Positions 16,929 through 25,699 are shown, numbered from the stretch's first letter. The stretch is DNA of 64,000 nt from Actinomadura madurae (GCF_900115095.1 NZ_FOVH01000018.1:62001-126000), one strand, 5' to 3'. Program-made: numbers and translations. The notes: generated by a model not told the origin, from the sequence alone.

Positions 16929-17687
16929 ATGCCCGACGAGAACGCCTACGAGACCGTCGATCTGCGGATAGAGGAGCGGGTCGCCTGGCTGACGCTGAAC
17001 CGCCCGGACAAGCTGAACGCGCTGACGCCGACGACGATGGCGGAGCTGCGCGACATCTTCACCCGCGTGGACGACGACGAGGACGTCTGCGTGGTGGTGC
17101 TGCGCGGCGCCGGCGAGCGCGCGTTCTGCGCCGGGATGGACCTCGGCTGGTCGGAGAAGCTGACGCCGCGGGAGCGGATCGAGCAGGGCAGGCTCGGCGA
17201 GAAGACGTTCGCGATGATGGAGCGGCTGTCGGTCCCGGTGATCGCGGCCGTGCACGGGTACGCGGTCGGCGGCGGGCTGGAGCTGGCGCTCGCGGCGGAC
17301 TTCATCATCGCCTCGGACAACGCGAAGATGGGCCTCGTCGAGATCACGCTGTCGGCGCGCCCGCCGTACCGGCCGAAGATGACCGAGGACGGCGACCCCG
17401 ACCAGCCCGAGTTCGGCGGGTCGGCGCCCGGCTGGGGCGGGGTGAAGCGGCTGCCGGAGCGGATCGGCAAGGCCCGCGCCAAGGAGCTGCTGTTCACCGG
17501 CGCCCGCATCGACGCCGACCGCGCGCTGCGGCTCGGCCTGGTCAACGACGTGTATCCGGCGGACGAGTTCGACAAGCGGATCGGCGAGCTGGCCGAGCGG
17601 ATCGCCGCGATGAACCGCTACAACCTGCGGCTCGTCAAGGAGCTCGTCACCTACGGCTACGACTGGATCGAGCCCCACCCGAGCTAG
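16929..17687 (+). CDS. enoyl-CoA hydratase/isomerase family protein
   Basis: A 252-residue crotonase-fold protein. The oxyanion-hole segment is A-F-C-A-G-M-D-L, and both glutamates used by hydratases are present (E in G-G-L-E-L-A-L-A-A-D, and E in M-G-L-V-E-I-T). Between that second glutamate and the usual G-G-x-x-R-L-P motif there is an extra stretch of roughly 22 residues rich in Pro, Asp and Gly, which may reshape the substrate pocket. GGAGGAG lies 9 bases before the ATG. It should hydrate the product of the dehydrogenase. Confidence 0.88.
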   Translation: MPDENAYETVDLRIEERVAWLTLNRPDKLNALTPTTMAELRDIFTRVDDDEDVCVVVLRGAGERAFCAGMDLGWSEKLTPRERIEQGRLGEKTFAMMERLSVPVIAAVHGYAVGGGLELALAADFIIASDNAKMGLVEITLSARPPYRPKMTEDGDPDQPEFGGSAPGWGGVKRLPERIGKARAKELLFTGARIDADRALRLGLVNDVYPADEFDKRIGELAERIAAMNRYNLRLVKELVTYGYDWIEPHPS

Positions 17688-17695
17688 GAGGACCC

Positions 17696-18634
17696 GTGCA
17701 GATCTATCGCATCGATCATGTGGCGCAGGTGACCCCCGACCTCGACGCGCAGGTGGCCCGGCTCTCCGGGCTGTTCGGGTTCCGGACGGTCCGGACTTGG
17801 GACAATCCGGGCGAGGGCGTGCGCGGTGCCCGGCTGGAGATCCCCGGCAGCCGCGGCCAGGCGTGGGAGGTCGTCGCGCCCTCCGGCGAGGGCTCGTCGT
17901 TGCGGACATGGCTGGACGAGCACGGCGGGCGCCCCGGCCTGCACCACGTCGGCGCCGAGGTGCCCGACCTGGAGGCCGTCCAGGCGGAACTCGAAGTGCG
18001 GGGCATCAAGGCCACCGACGGCGCGCGGGGGCGCTGGCTGGAGGCGTCGCTGAGCCCGCCGGAGAAGGGCCCCGGCGTCCTGTGGCGGCTCCGCGGTCCC
18101 GGCAGCCTGGACATGTGCGGCGATTCGGCCGCCTCGGTCGCCGCGACCGGGTCCGTGGACGGGCCGTCCCTCGGCATCGTGGCGCTCGACCACATCTGCC
18201 AGGCGTTCCACGACCGCGACGAGCTGGCCCGCTGGTACCACGACCTCGCGGGGTTCGTCCAGGTGTGGCGGACGGCCGACGACGAGCACCCCGACATGGC
18301 CGACCTCGTGCTGAACATCCCCGGCTCGGCCATCTGCTGGGAAGTGATCATGCCGCGCGGGGAGGGCTCGTTCATCGAGCGGTTCCTCGACAAGGGAGGC
18401 CCCGGCGCCCACCACGTCACCTTCGAGGTGGACGACTGGGACGCGGCCATGGCCGCCTGCGAGCACCACGACACCCCCACGTTCGACGACGAGGAGGGCG
18501 TCACCGACGGCGCCGCCTGGAAGCACACGTTCATCCATCCAAAGCACACCGGCGGCGTCCTCGTCCAGCTGTTCTGGGAGGAACGGCCGGGCGTGTGGGT
18601 CCGCTCCGACAAGGTGCCGCCGCGATGGACCTGA
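17696..18634 (+). CDS. two-domain VOC (glyoxalase/dioxygenase fold) protein
   Basis: A 312-residue protein with two vicinal-oxygen-chelate domains (about 1-140 and 158-300), the size and layout of type I extradiol dioxygenases or fused epimerases. Putative metal ligands are the histidines in I-D-H-V and L-H-H-V (domain 1), and L-D-H-I-C and A-H-H-V (domain 2). The usual acidic third ligand appears replaced: the equivalent strand reads V-L-W-R-L in domain 1 and V-L-V-Q-L in domain 2. It is a GTG-start gene 8 bases after the hydratase and overlapping the next gene by 10 bases. Role inferred to be within the acyl-CoA pathway. Confidence 0.78.
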   Translation: MQIYRIDHVAQVTPDLDAQVARLSGLFGFRTVRTWDNPGEGVRGARLEIPGSRGQAWEVVAPSGEGSSLRTWLDEHGGRPGLHHVGAEVPDLEAVQAELEVRGIKATDGARGRWLEASLSPPEKGPGVLWRLRGPGSLDMCGDSAASVAATGSVDGPSLGIVALDHICQAFHDRDELARWYHDLAGFVQVWRTADDEHPDMADLVLNIPGSAICWEVIMPRGEGSFIERFLDKGGPGAHHVTFEVDDWDAAMAACEHHDTPTFDDEEGVTDGAAWKHTFIHPKHTGGVLVQLFWEERPGVWVRSDKVPPRWT

Positions 18635-19707
18635 GCCTGACCGAGGACCAGGAGCTGATCGCCTCCACCGCCCGCGAGCTGCTGGAGTCCCGGGCGGCGG
18701 TGGCGGGGGTCCGCGCGCTGGGCGACGACCCCGCCGGGTACTCGGCCGCGCTCTGGAAGGAGATGGTCGAGCTCGGCTGGACGGGCCTGCCGTTCCCCGA
18801 GGAGCACGGCGGCGTGGGCGGCGACTTCCTGGACGTCTGCCTGCTGTTCGAGCAGCTCGGACACGCGCAGGTCCCGAGCCCGCTGCTGACCTCGGTGGCG
18901 TGCTGCGGGATGCCGGTGGCCCGCTTCGGGACGTCCGCCCAGAAGCAGCGGTGGCTGGACGCGATAGCGAACGGCGAGATCGTGACCGCCGCCCCCCTCC
19001 CTTGGGACCGTCCAGGGGAGGGGCCGGTGGCGACGCGCTCTGACAGCGGGTTCGTCCTGGACGGGGCCGCCACGTTCGTCCCGTTCGCTGCGTCCGCCGA
19101 ACACATCCTGTTGGTGGCACGCCTCGACGGCGAGCCGCACGCCTTCTGGGTGGAGGCCTCCGACACGACCTTGCAACCGCTGGGGACGATCGGCTCCGGC
19201 CGCTCCTGCAACGTCGAGCTGGACGACGTCTGGGTACCGGCCGATGCCGCCGTGGGGACCGGCGCCGCCAACGCGGTCTCCCTGTTCGGCGCGGCGGCGA
19301 CCTGTGCGGAGATGGTCGGCGCCGCCCAGCGTGTCCTGGACATGACGGTGGCGTACGCGACGGAACGCGAGCAGTTCGGCCGCGCGATCGGGTCGTTCCA
19401 GGCCGTCCAGCACCATTGCGCGAACATGGCGATCGACGTCCTGGGCTCCCGGTTCATCGCCTACGAGGCCATCTGGCTCCTCTCGGTGAACCGGGACGCG
19501 GCACAGGAAGTGGCGATGGCCAAGGCGTGGGTGAGCGAAGCGTACGAACGCGTCTGCGCCCTAGGCCACCAGGTGCACGGTGCCATCGGCTTCACCCAGG
19601 AGCACGACCTGCACCTGTTCTCCGAACACGCCACTGCGGCGTCCCTGGCCTTCGGCGACGCCGACCTCCACCTCGACACCGTGGCCGACGCGTACGGCCT
19701 GGACTGA
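18625..19707 (+). CDS. acyl-CoA dehydrogenase, shorter subunit type
   Basis: A 360-residue acyl-CoA dehydrogenase-fold protein with the N-terminal helical domain E-D-Q-E-L-I-A-S-T-A-R-E-L-L and the C-terminal segment R-E-Q-F-G-R-A-I-G-S-F-Q-A-V-Q. The middle FAD-binding domain is degenerate, lacking the clear E-P-x-x-G-S-D motif of its partner. That is typical of the non-catalytic or partner subunit of heteromeric dehydrogenases. It overlaps the VOC gene by 10 bases and is the last gene of the operon, followed by a strong hairpin. Confidence 0.87.
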   Translation: MDLSLTEDQELIASTARELLESRAAVAGVRALGDDPAGYSAALWKEMVELGWTGLPFPEEHGGVGGDFLDVCLLFEQLGHAQVPSPLLTSVACCGMPVARFGTSAQKQRWLDAIANGEIVTAAPLPWDRPGEGPVATRSDSGFVLDGAATFVPFAASAEHILLVARLDGEPHAFWVEASDTTLQPLGTIGSGRSCNVELDDVWVPADAAVGTGAANAVSLFGAAATCAEMVGAAQRVLDMTVAYATEREQFGRAIGSFQAVQHHCANMAIDVLGSRFIAYEAIWLLSVNRDAAQEVAMAKAWVSEAYERVCALGHQVHGAIGFTQEHDLHLFSEHATAASLAFGDADLHLDTVADAYGLD

Positions 19708-19717
19708 TCCGTGCGGA

Positions 19718-19746
19718 CGCCCGGCCGGAGAGCCTCCGGCCGGGCG
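19718..19746. terminator. bidirectional hairpin terminator
   Basis: A perfect 13-base stem (19718-19730 pairing with 19734-19746, arm CGCCCGGCCGGAG) with a 3-base loop lies between the convergent acyl-CoA operon and the TPR gene, and can stop transcription from both sides. Confidence 0.75.
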
Positions 19747-19756
19747 ATCCCGGACG

Positions 19757-20974
19757 TCATGAGCGCATCAACGCCAGCGCCTTCACGAAGTCCGCGTAGC
19801 CGCCCTCATGATCTCCGCCAGCAAGCGAGAAAGTGGAGCGGTCGAGCAGTGCGGTCCTGAGTGCGACACCGCCGTCGAAGGGACGCAGACGCTCGGCGAG
19901 CACGACACCTTCCTCAAAAAGCGCGCTCAGCGGCAAGGGGGCGCGATGGTCGCGAGAGACGGCCGCGCGGACGGTCAGTCGCCGGTGCAGGGCCACCAGC
20001 TCTCTCAAATGGCGGCGCGGCGCGGCCTCCGCACCGGGCCGGAGCGCTTCGACCTCGTCACGGAGGGCGGCGCGCTCCTCCTCCCCATACCACCCGCGGA
20101 CATGCGGCGCCCAGTGGTGGAAGTTGACTCCCAATGGCGGGCGCGGTCCGGTCTGCGGGAACCGCTCGTCCGCCCGGCTGGACACCGAAAGCAGCACGGC
20201 CCAGAAAGCGGTCTGGTACCCGCTCCACGACTTGCGCTCGCCCGTCGCGGCCAGTTCGGCGCAGACGGGTTCCGCCGCCTCCAGCGCGGCGACGGCGTCA
20301 CCGTCCCGCCCGAGGATGCCGAGTAACCGCGCGTGGTTGACGGCGGCGTAGACGTAGCAGGTCATCGGCCCGGTCTCGTGATCGACGTTGGCCTGTTCCA
20401 GCTCGACCAGGTCGGAAGACCTCGCGAGGGCCGCCTCCGCGTCGCCGGCGGCCTCGAACTGCGCCGCGCACGAGATGAGGTTCCATGGCAAGGCGTGGTC
20501 GGACGGCGTCGCCGCCGGATCCGTCAGTTCGGCGAAGACGGAGGCGGACTCTGCGTAGCGCCCCTCCTCTGCCAACGCGACCGCCCAGAGATGCAGGCCG
20601 GGGATGTCGGTTCCCCTGCTGCTCTCCACTATCTCGGCGTGCAGTTCGAAGGCATCCTCATGCCGACCGGCTTCGCATAACTGCCATCGGCAGGCATCAA
20701 GGGCATCAGCGAGAACTTCGGAACGCTCTGGATGACCGCTCGGTATGCGTTTGGCCACCTCCAAGGCTTCCATGGCGAGCTCTGCCCTGGCCTCGGGTTT
20801 GTGGCGCAGCTCTTCCGCGTATGTGAGGGCGCGGAGGGCCAGAGCCAGTTTCGGCAGGTACAGGCCAGGCTCGACCTCTGCGAGGACGCGGTAGATCCGG
20901 ACCTCCTCCACCGTGCTGAGACGCTTACCCCTGAGCAGTGCGACACGCGCCTGGGTGACGTCCCATTCATCCAT
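19757..20974 (-). CDS. TPR-like helical repeat protein
   Basis: A 405-residue, almost entirely helical protein with several degenerate tetratricopeptide-like units (for example A-L-D-A-C-R-W-Q-L-C-E-A-G-R-H-E-D-A and G-L-H-L-W-A-V-A-L-A-E-E-G-R-Y-A-E-S-A). There is no HTH, signal peptide or catalytic motif. It probably acts as an adaptor or regulator. Its start overlaps the stop of the TetR-family gene by 8 bases, so the two form an operon. Cellular role unknown. Confidence 0.7.
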   Translation of the reverse strand: MDEWDVTQARVALLRGKRLSTVEEVRIYRVLAEVEPGLYLPKLALALRALTYAEELRHKPEARAELAMEALEVAKRIPSGHPERSEVLADALDACRWQLCEAGRHEDAFELHAEIVESSRGTDIPGLHLWAVALAEEGRYAESASVFAELTDPAATPSDHALPWNLISCAAQFEAAGDAEAALARSSDLVELEQANVDHETGPMTCYVYAAVNHARLLGILGRDGDAVAALEAAEPVCAELAATGERKSWSGYQTAFWAVLLSVSSRADERFPQTGPRPPLGVNFHHWAPHVRGWYGEEERAALRDEVEALRPGAEAAPRRHLRELVALHRRLTVRAAVSRDHRAPLPLSALFEEGVVLAERLRPFDGGVALRTALLDRSTFSLAGGDHEGGYADFVKALALMRS

Positions 20975-21587
20975 GGCTGCGGCCCTGGGGGTCCAACCCG
21001 GCGGCGTGGCGCATGGCGGCGCGGGCGCGGGCCGGGGCCGTGGGGTCCTGCAACAGCTGGATCTCCTGGTTGGCCGCCATGGACAGGCCGAACAGGGCCG
21101 TGGCGACCTCCTCCGCGGGACGGTGCGGCCCTGGCAGCTCGGCCTGGGCGGCGGCGATCTCCGCGGTCAGCGCCCCGCGCATGAGGTCGACGATCTCCCG
21201 CAGCCGTTCGCGCAACGGCCCGGGGCGCCCGTCGAGTTCGAAGGAGGCGGCCGTGACGAAGCAGCCGCCGGGGAAGGGGCAGTCGGCGAGGTAGTCGACC
21301 CATCCGTCGATGAGCCTTCCCAGGCGCTCCGCACCGGACGGCAGGTCCGCCAGAGGCGCGGTGACGGCCGCGTGGAAGATCTCGACGGCCTCGTCGAGCG
21401 CGGCCATGAGCAGCCGGTCCCGCGATCCGAACGGGCCGACTAGGCCCGCCTTGCTCATGTCGAGCCGCCGCGCGAGCGTGCCGACCGTCAGCCCTTCGAG
21501 GCCCAGCCGGGAGGCGTCCAGCACCGCGGCCCGGACGATCCGCTCGCGCGTCCGGGCCGCCTCGGCCACCGAGTGACGAGGAGACAT
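20967..21587 (-). CDS. TetR-family transcriptional repressor
   Basis: A 206-residue TetR/AcrR repressor. The N-terminal HTH (about 13-60) reads T-R-E-R-I-V-R-A-A, L-T-V-G-T-L-A-R-R-L-D-M-S-K-A-G-L-V-G-P-F-G, and a TetR_C-type ligand domain follows. The motif C-P-F-P-G-G-C-F near residue 103 is common in this subfamily. It is divergent from the DinB-fold gene, with a 38-base inverted repeat between them that is the probable autoregulatory operator. The downstream TPR gene is co-transcribed. Confidence 0.9.
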   Translation of the reverse strand: MSPRHSVAEAARTRERIVRAAVLDASRLGLEGLTVGTLARRLDMSKAGLVGPFGSRDRLLMAALDEAVEIFHAAVTAPLADLPSGAERLGRLIDGWVDYLADCPFPGGCFVTAASFELDGRPGPLRERLREIVDLMRGALTAEIAAAQAELPGPHRPAEEVATALFGLSMAANQEIQLLQDPTAPARARAAMRHAAGLDPQGRSHG

Positions 21588-21599
21588 GGCCCCACGATA

Positions 21600-21637
21600 G
21601 CGAACGGGTATACGTTATTTGGCGTACGCCCGTTCGC
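21600..21637. promoter_or_regulatory. TetR operator in divergent promoter region
   Basis: Two 15-base arms, GCGAACGGGTATACG (21600-21614) and CGTACGCCCGTTCGC (21623-21637), match as an inverted repeat at 13 of 15 positions around an 8-base centre. The site lies between the TetR gene and the divergent gene at 21652, the classical arrangement for a shared operator. Confidence 0.75.
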
Positions 21638-21651
21638 CAAAGGAGGATGGT

Positions 21652-22209
21652 ATGACTGATCTGCCGGCGTTCGACGCCACGGCGCTCGCACTGCTGGGCC
21701 ACGACGTGGCCCTGATCCCCGACGCCGCGATGAAGAACCCGACGCCCTGCGACGGGTGGACGGTCACCGACCTGATCCACCACATGAACGAAGAGCACGA
21801 GGCCATCGCCTGCACGGAGCTGCCGCCCATCGAGGTGACCGGCGACCCGCGCGACGCCTTCGCCCGCATCGCCGCCCGCTGCCTGGCCGCGTTCGAACGG
21901 GCCGGCGAGACCGTGACCCTGCCGAAGTACGGCCCGATCCCGACCGAGACGGTCTTCGGCGTCCACGGGGTCGACATGCTCGTCCACCGCTGGGACCTCG
22001 CGCGCGCCCTAGGGGACACCCCCACCGTGCCGACCCGGCTGGCAGAGATCGCGTTGCCGCTCGCCCGGATCAGCACCGCCCCCGGCAGCCCCCTCAACGG
22101 CCCCGGCGGCGTCTATCGCCCGCCCCTTCCCGAGGACCCCGCCCGCCCCGCGATCGACAACCTCGCCGCCCTCCTGGGCCGCGACCCCGCCTGGTCGCCA
22201 CCAACCTGA
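21652..22209 (+). CDS. DinB-fold TIGR03086/mycothiol-dependent family protein
   Basis: A 185-residue protein of the actinobacterial maleylpyruvate isomerase/DinB-like family. Metal-binding histidine positions are in the helical segments D-L-I-H-H-M-N-E-E-H and M-L-V-H-R-W-D-L-A-R-A. Relatives are mycothiol-dependent isomerases or detoxification enzymes. The ATG at 21652 has AAAGGAGG 5 bases upstream. It is controlled by the TetR-type operator immediately upstream, suggesting induction by a toxic or xenobiotic ligand. Exact reaction unknown. Confidence 0.82.
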   Translation: MTDLPAFDATALALLGHDVALIPDAAMKNPTPCDGWTVTDLIHHMNEEHEAIACTELPPIEVTGDPRDAFARIAARCLAAFERAGETVTLPKYGPIPTETVFGVHGVDMLVHRWDLARALGDTPTVPTRLAEIALPLARISTAPGSPLNGPGGVYRPPLPEDPARPAIDNLAALLGRDPAWSPPT

Positions 22210-22213
22210 CGAC

Positions 22214-22270
22214 TTGTTGGGCGCACCAACGATGACATATGATTGGCAATGCCAACATTGGCAGAGCCAA
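22214..22270 (+). promoter_or_regulatory. promoter with tandem palindromic operators
   Basis: A promoter TTGTTG (22214-22219), 18-base spacer, TATGAT (22238-22243) precedes the epoxide hydrolase gene. Three 13-base palindrome-like units overlap or follow it: TTGGGCGCACCAA (22217-22229), TTGGCAATGCCAA (22243-22255) and TTGGCAGAGCCAA (22258-22270). The last two are near-identical and one and a half helical turns apart. This is a repressor site on the promoter and start region; the regulator is not identified. Confidence 0.65.
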
Positions 22271-22291
22271 CGAATCATCGGGGGTACGACC

Positions 22292-23371
22292 ATGATCAAG
22301 CCGTTCCGCATCTCCGTCCCGCAGGCCGACCTCGACGACCTGGCCGACCGCCTCGCCCGCACCCGCTGGCCCAACGAGGTCGCCGACGCGGGCTGGGACT
22401 ACGGGTTCCCGCTGGCGCGGCTCAAGGAGCTCGCCGACTACTGGCGCACCGGCTACGACTGGCGGAGGCACGAGGCCGAGCTGAACGAGCTTCCGCACTT
22501 CACCACCGAGATCGAGGGGCAGAACATCCACTTCGTCCACGTCCGCTCCGCGAACCCGGACGCGCTCGCGCTGATCCTCACCCACGGCTGGCCGGGGTCG
22601 TTCCTGGAGTTCCTGGACGTGATCGAGCCGCTGTCGCGCGACTTCCACCTGGTGATCCCGTCCATCCCGGGCTACGGCTTCTCCGGGCCGACCCACGAGC
22701 GCGGCTGGGACGTCCCCCGGATCGCGCGGGCCTGGGCCGAGCTGATGAGCCGCCTCGGCTACGAGCGCTACGGCGCGCAGGGCGGAGACTTCGGCTCCGG
22801 CATCTCACTGGCCCTAGGCGCACAGGCCCCGCAGCAGGTCGTGGGCGTGCACATCAACTACCTACCGACGAGACCCGACCCAGACGTCGACATCACACTC
22901 TCCGCCACCGACAAGGCCCGCCTGGACAAGGTCAGAGAGCTGATGGCGAACCGTCCGCCGTACCAAGCGCTGCAAGCCCTAACACCACAGACCATCGGCT
23001 ACGCGCTGACCGACTCACCGGTCGGCCAGCTGGTCTGGATAGCCGAGCGCTTCGCCCAGTGGACGGACCCCCGCTCGCAGATCAGCGACGACCGCATGCT
23101 CACCGACATCTCGCTCTACTGGCTGACCGCCACCGCCGCGTCCTCCGCACGCCTCCACCACGACGCCCCACGAGGGCAGGCCGCGAAATGCCCCGTCCCG
23201 GTCGGCGTCGCAGTCCTCCCACACGACATCACGCAATCAGTACGCCCCCTGGCCGAACGCCTCTACGACATCAGGCACTGGACGGAGTTCGACCGCGGCG
23301 GCCACTTCGCCGCAATGGAGGTCCCCGACCTTCTAGCCGAAGACATCCGCCACTTCTTCCAAACCCGCTGA
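22292..23371 (+). CDS. epoxide hydrolase (alpha/beta-hydrolase, EHN domain)
   Basis: A 359-residue microsomal-type epoxide hydrolase. The N-terminal EHN domain (about 1-85) is followed by the alpha/beta-hydrolase core with the oxyanion motif H-G-W-P-G-S (98-103), nucleophile Asp166 in Q-G-G-D-F-G-S and the base His338 in R-G-G-H-F-A. It hydrolyses epoxides to diols in the cytoplasm. ATG at 22292 chosen because homology starts there. The second half uses noticeably more A-ending and CTA codons than the first half and neighbours. It is preceded by tandem operators. Confidence 0.92.
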   Translation: MIKPFRISVPQADLDDLADRLARTRWPNEVADAGWDYGFPLARLKELADYWRTGYDWRRHEAELNELPHFTTEIEGQNIHFVHVRSANPDALALILTHGWPGSFLEFLDVIEPLSRDFHLVIPSIPGYGFSGPTHERGWDVPRIARAWAELMSRLGYERYGAQGGDFGSGISLALGAQAPQQVVGVHINYLPTRPDPDVDITLSATDKARLDKVRELMANRPPYQALQALTPQTIGYALTDSPVGQLVWIAERFAQWTDPRSQISDDRMLTDISLYWLTATAASSARLHHDAPRGQAAKCPVPVGVAVLPHDITQSVRPLAERLYDIRHWTEFDRGGHFAAMEVPDLLAEDIRHFFQTR

Positions 23372-24164
23372 ATACTGCTGTGGCTGTGCAGGGGACGCAC
23401 AGAGCTCGTGATAAGCCTCGCGCAACGCAGCGGCCTCCGGCACGCCGCGGGCCTCCACAGCCGTAATCACCTGCGTCACCCTCCAGTAGTGCGAGGGGAC
23501 AAGCCGCCCGCTCTCCACCGCCTCCAGCGCGGTATGCCCCGCCTGCGCAGGCTGATCCCCGGCAAGCAGCGCGAGCGCCAGGTCGAGCCGCGCCCACGCG
23601 CGCCCTTCCTACGCGGTCGCCTGCATGAACGCGGACGACGTGCGGGGCGCGACCTCCTGCGCTCCCCGCGCCAGGCGGACCGCCTCCCGGCAGTTCCCCT
23701 CCGTGAGCCGCTGCCAGGCGCGGGTCTCCAGCACCCACGAGGATCTCGGGGTGGTCGGCGTGCTCGGCGAGCTGCACGGCGGTGCGCGGGCGCGCGCCGG
23801 CGACGAGGTCTTCACCCCGGTCGATGTCGCAGGTCGCGGCGAGGAATGACAGCCAGCCGCCGACCACGGTCAGGCGGCGGCGCTCGTCCAGGGTCATGCG
23901 CACGTCCATGAGCGCGGCCACGTAGCCGAGGTGCCGCCGGATCCGGGGCAGCAGGTCGGCAGGACGGGTCCGTGCGTACACGGAGGCCAGCTCGTCGACG
24001 GCCATCTCCACCGCGACGAGCGTGCCGTCCCCCACCTCGCTGGCGGCGACACGGCGAACCAACTCCAGCGCCTCGATCTCCTCCGTGACCGCGCCACCCG
24101 CCGCGGGCGGCGGCACGCAGGGCCGCAACGCGGCAAGCTCACCTCGGGCGTCGAGCTCCGCCAT
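23333..24164 (-). pseudogene. degraded regulator C-terminal domain (XRE/TPR-type)
   Basis: Three consecutive minus-strand segments together read as the helical C-terminal domain of an actinomycete XRE-type regulator. Segment one runs from 24164 to about 23750 (MAELDARGELAALRP..., ending HPEIL). The second starts one frame over with V-L-E-T-R-A-W-Q-R-L, and an in-frame TAG at about 23606-23608 then interrupts it after M-Q-A-T-A. The third continues in the same frame (W-A-R-L-D-L-A-L-A-L-L-A-G-D-Q). One frameshift, one stop and no N-terminal HTH mark a pseudogene. The 250 bases up to 24415 hold nothing further that I can support. Confidence 0.7.
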
Positions 24165-24403
24165 GAGCCCACGAGCCTCTCGCCAAAGGTGGCCATCGCC
24201 TCACTCGTTTCGCCTGCGCACCAGCCCGCCGCCTGGGCAGTGCCGGCCCCCACCACGCTAACGCCGACTGATTCGCCAAGCAGGCGCCCCACCAAATCTG
24301 AATCTGTTGCCCAAGGGGTGTTGTTTGGTACACCCCAATGCAGAGGGCTTGGGTGCACCGGAGGTGGGGGCTTAGGGGGATGGTGCGGCGGGCAGGGCAT
24401 TTC

Positions 24404-24409
24404 TAGCTT
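24404..24409 (+). promoter_or_regulatory. leaderless-type -10 element of lipase gene
   Basis: TAGCTT at 24404-24409 lies 6 bases before the ATG at 24416, and no ribosome site precedes that ATG. No good -35 was found. Confidence 0.35.
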
Positions 24410-24415
24410 CTGGGT

Positions 24416-25657
24416 ATGGAAATTCGTGCAGTTCGAAACTGCCTGTCGCGGGTGTTGGTCGGCGGCTCGCTGGTCGTGGCCGGTGCCGGGTGCGCTGCTG
24501 GGGGCGAAGCACAGGCCGTGGCCGCAGGTACTGACGGCGCCGAGTGGCGTGGGTCGGTAGTGTCCGTCACGCCGGTCGTCCGCATGTCGCGGACGGACGT
24601 TCCTCGCTATCTCGAAAAGGAGGATCCCCGATTAGGGTCTCCGCAGGCGAGCCGAGGCATCAACGGCTTCCGGGTGCTCTATCGCACCATCTCTCCCAGC
24701 GGACGGCCCATCGTCGCCAGCGGGGTCGTCGCCCTGCCCCGGGACGGTGCCAAGGTGCTGCGAGCCGTCAGCTTCACGCACGGGACGCAGGTCTGGCGCG
24801 ACACAGCCGGGTCGGTCGCCGCGGATGGGCAGGGCAGGATCGCCGCCATTTACTACGCGGCAGCGGGATACGCGGGCGTCGCGCCCGACTACCTTGGACT
24901 CGGCATGGGTGAGGGAAAGCACCCCTACATGGACGCCGCATCGGAAGCGTCCGCCTCCCTGGACATGCTCCGCGCCGCCCGCACGGTCGCGGGCCGGCAG
25001 GGACGGCGACTGGAGCGGCGAGTCCTGGTGACCGGGTACTCCCAGGGCGGCCACGCCGCCATGGCGCTGGGACGGCAACTTCAACAGGGCGCCGACCCCT
25101 ATCTGCGGCTCGGCGCCCTGGCCCCGGTCAGCGGCCCCTACGACACGCATGTGCAAATTCCGGCGTCCCTCGACGGATCATTGGATTCGCGGACATCGGC
25201 GTTCTACCTCGCTTACGCCACGGTCGCCTGGAACCGGCTCCATCGCATTTATGAGAAGCCCTCCGAGGTGTTCCAGGCACCCTATGACACCTTCCTGGAA
25301 GGGCTTTTCGACGGCAGCCACGATGAGCAGGAGATCGTCCCCCAGCTTCCCGCAAGCCCTGAGCAGCTGTTGACCTCGCGCTATCTGACGCGGCTCAGGC
25401 AGCCTTCGGGCGGGCTCCTTCGGGCGTTCCAGGCGGTCGACGGAACCTGCGACTGGGCCCCGCGTGCCCCCGTCCGGCTCTACGGCGCCACCGGAGACGA
25501 GCAGGTCTCCTTCGCCAACACCCGCAGCTGCGCCCGCACGCTGCACAAGCACGGCAAGCGCCCACAGGTAGTGGACTACGGCACGAACGTCCACCACTTC
25601 GACACCCTCTACCGAGCCCTCCCCGACACCCTCCGCTGGTTCCAGAAAGCCGCCTAA
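24416..25657 (+). CDS. secreted lipase/esterase (LIP-type alpha/beta-hydrolase)
   Basis: A 413-residue exported hydrolase. The N-terminal signal sequence ends near Cys26 (V-A-G-A-G-C), so it may be a lipoprotein, although the lipobox is degenerate. The hydrolase domain shows H-G-T-Q near 122, the nucleophile elbow G-Y-S-Q-G-G (Ser209), a probable Asp in G-A-T-G-D-E-Q and a His in V-H-H-F-D-T. The layout matches secretory lipases that hydrolyse acyl esters outside the cell. It has a leaderless-type promoter and is flanked by regulator remnants. Confidence 0.88.
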   Translation: MEIRAVRNCLSRVLVGGSLVVAGAGCAAGGEAQAVAAGTDGAEWRGSVVSVTPVVRMSRTDVPRYLEKEDPRLGSPQASRGINGFRVLYRTISPSGRPIVASGVVALPRDGAKVLRAVSFTHGTQVWRDTAGSVAADGQGRIAAIYYAAAGYAGVAPDYLGLGMGEGKHPYMDAASEASASLDMLRAARTVAGRQGRRLERRVLVTGYSQGGHAAMALGRQLQQGADPYLRLGALAPVSGPYDTHVQIPASLDGSLDSRTSAFYLAYATVAWNRLHRIYEKPSEVFQAPYDTFLEGLFDGSHDEQEIVPQLPASPEQLLTSRYLTRLRQPSGGLLRAFQAVDGTCDWAPRAPVRLYGATGDEQVSFANTRSCARTLHKHGKRPQVVDYGTNVHHFDTLYRALPDTLRWFQKAA

Positions 25658-25699
25658 CCCGGGCCCGTCGGCTTCGAACCGCGTCGCCGGGTAGGTGGG

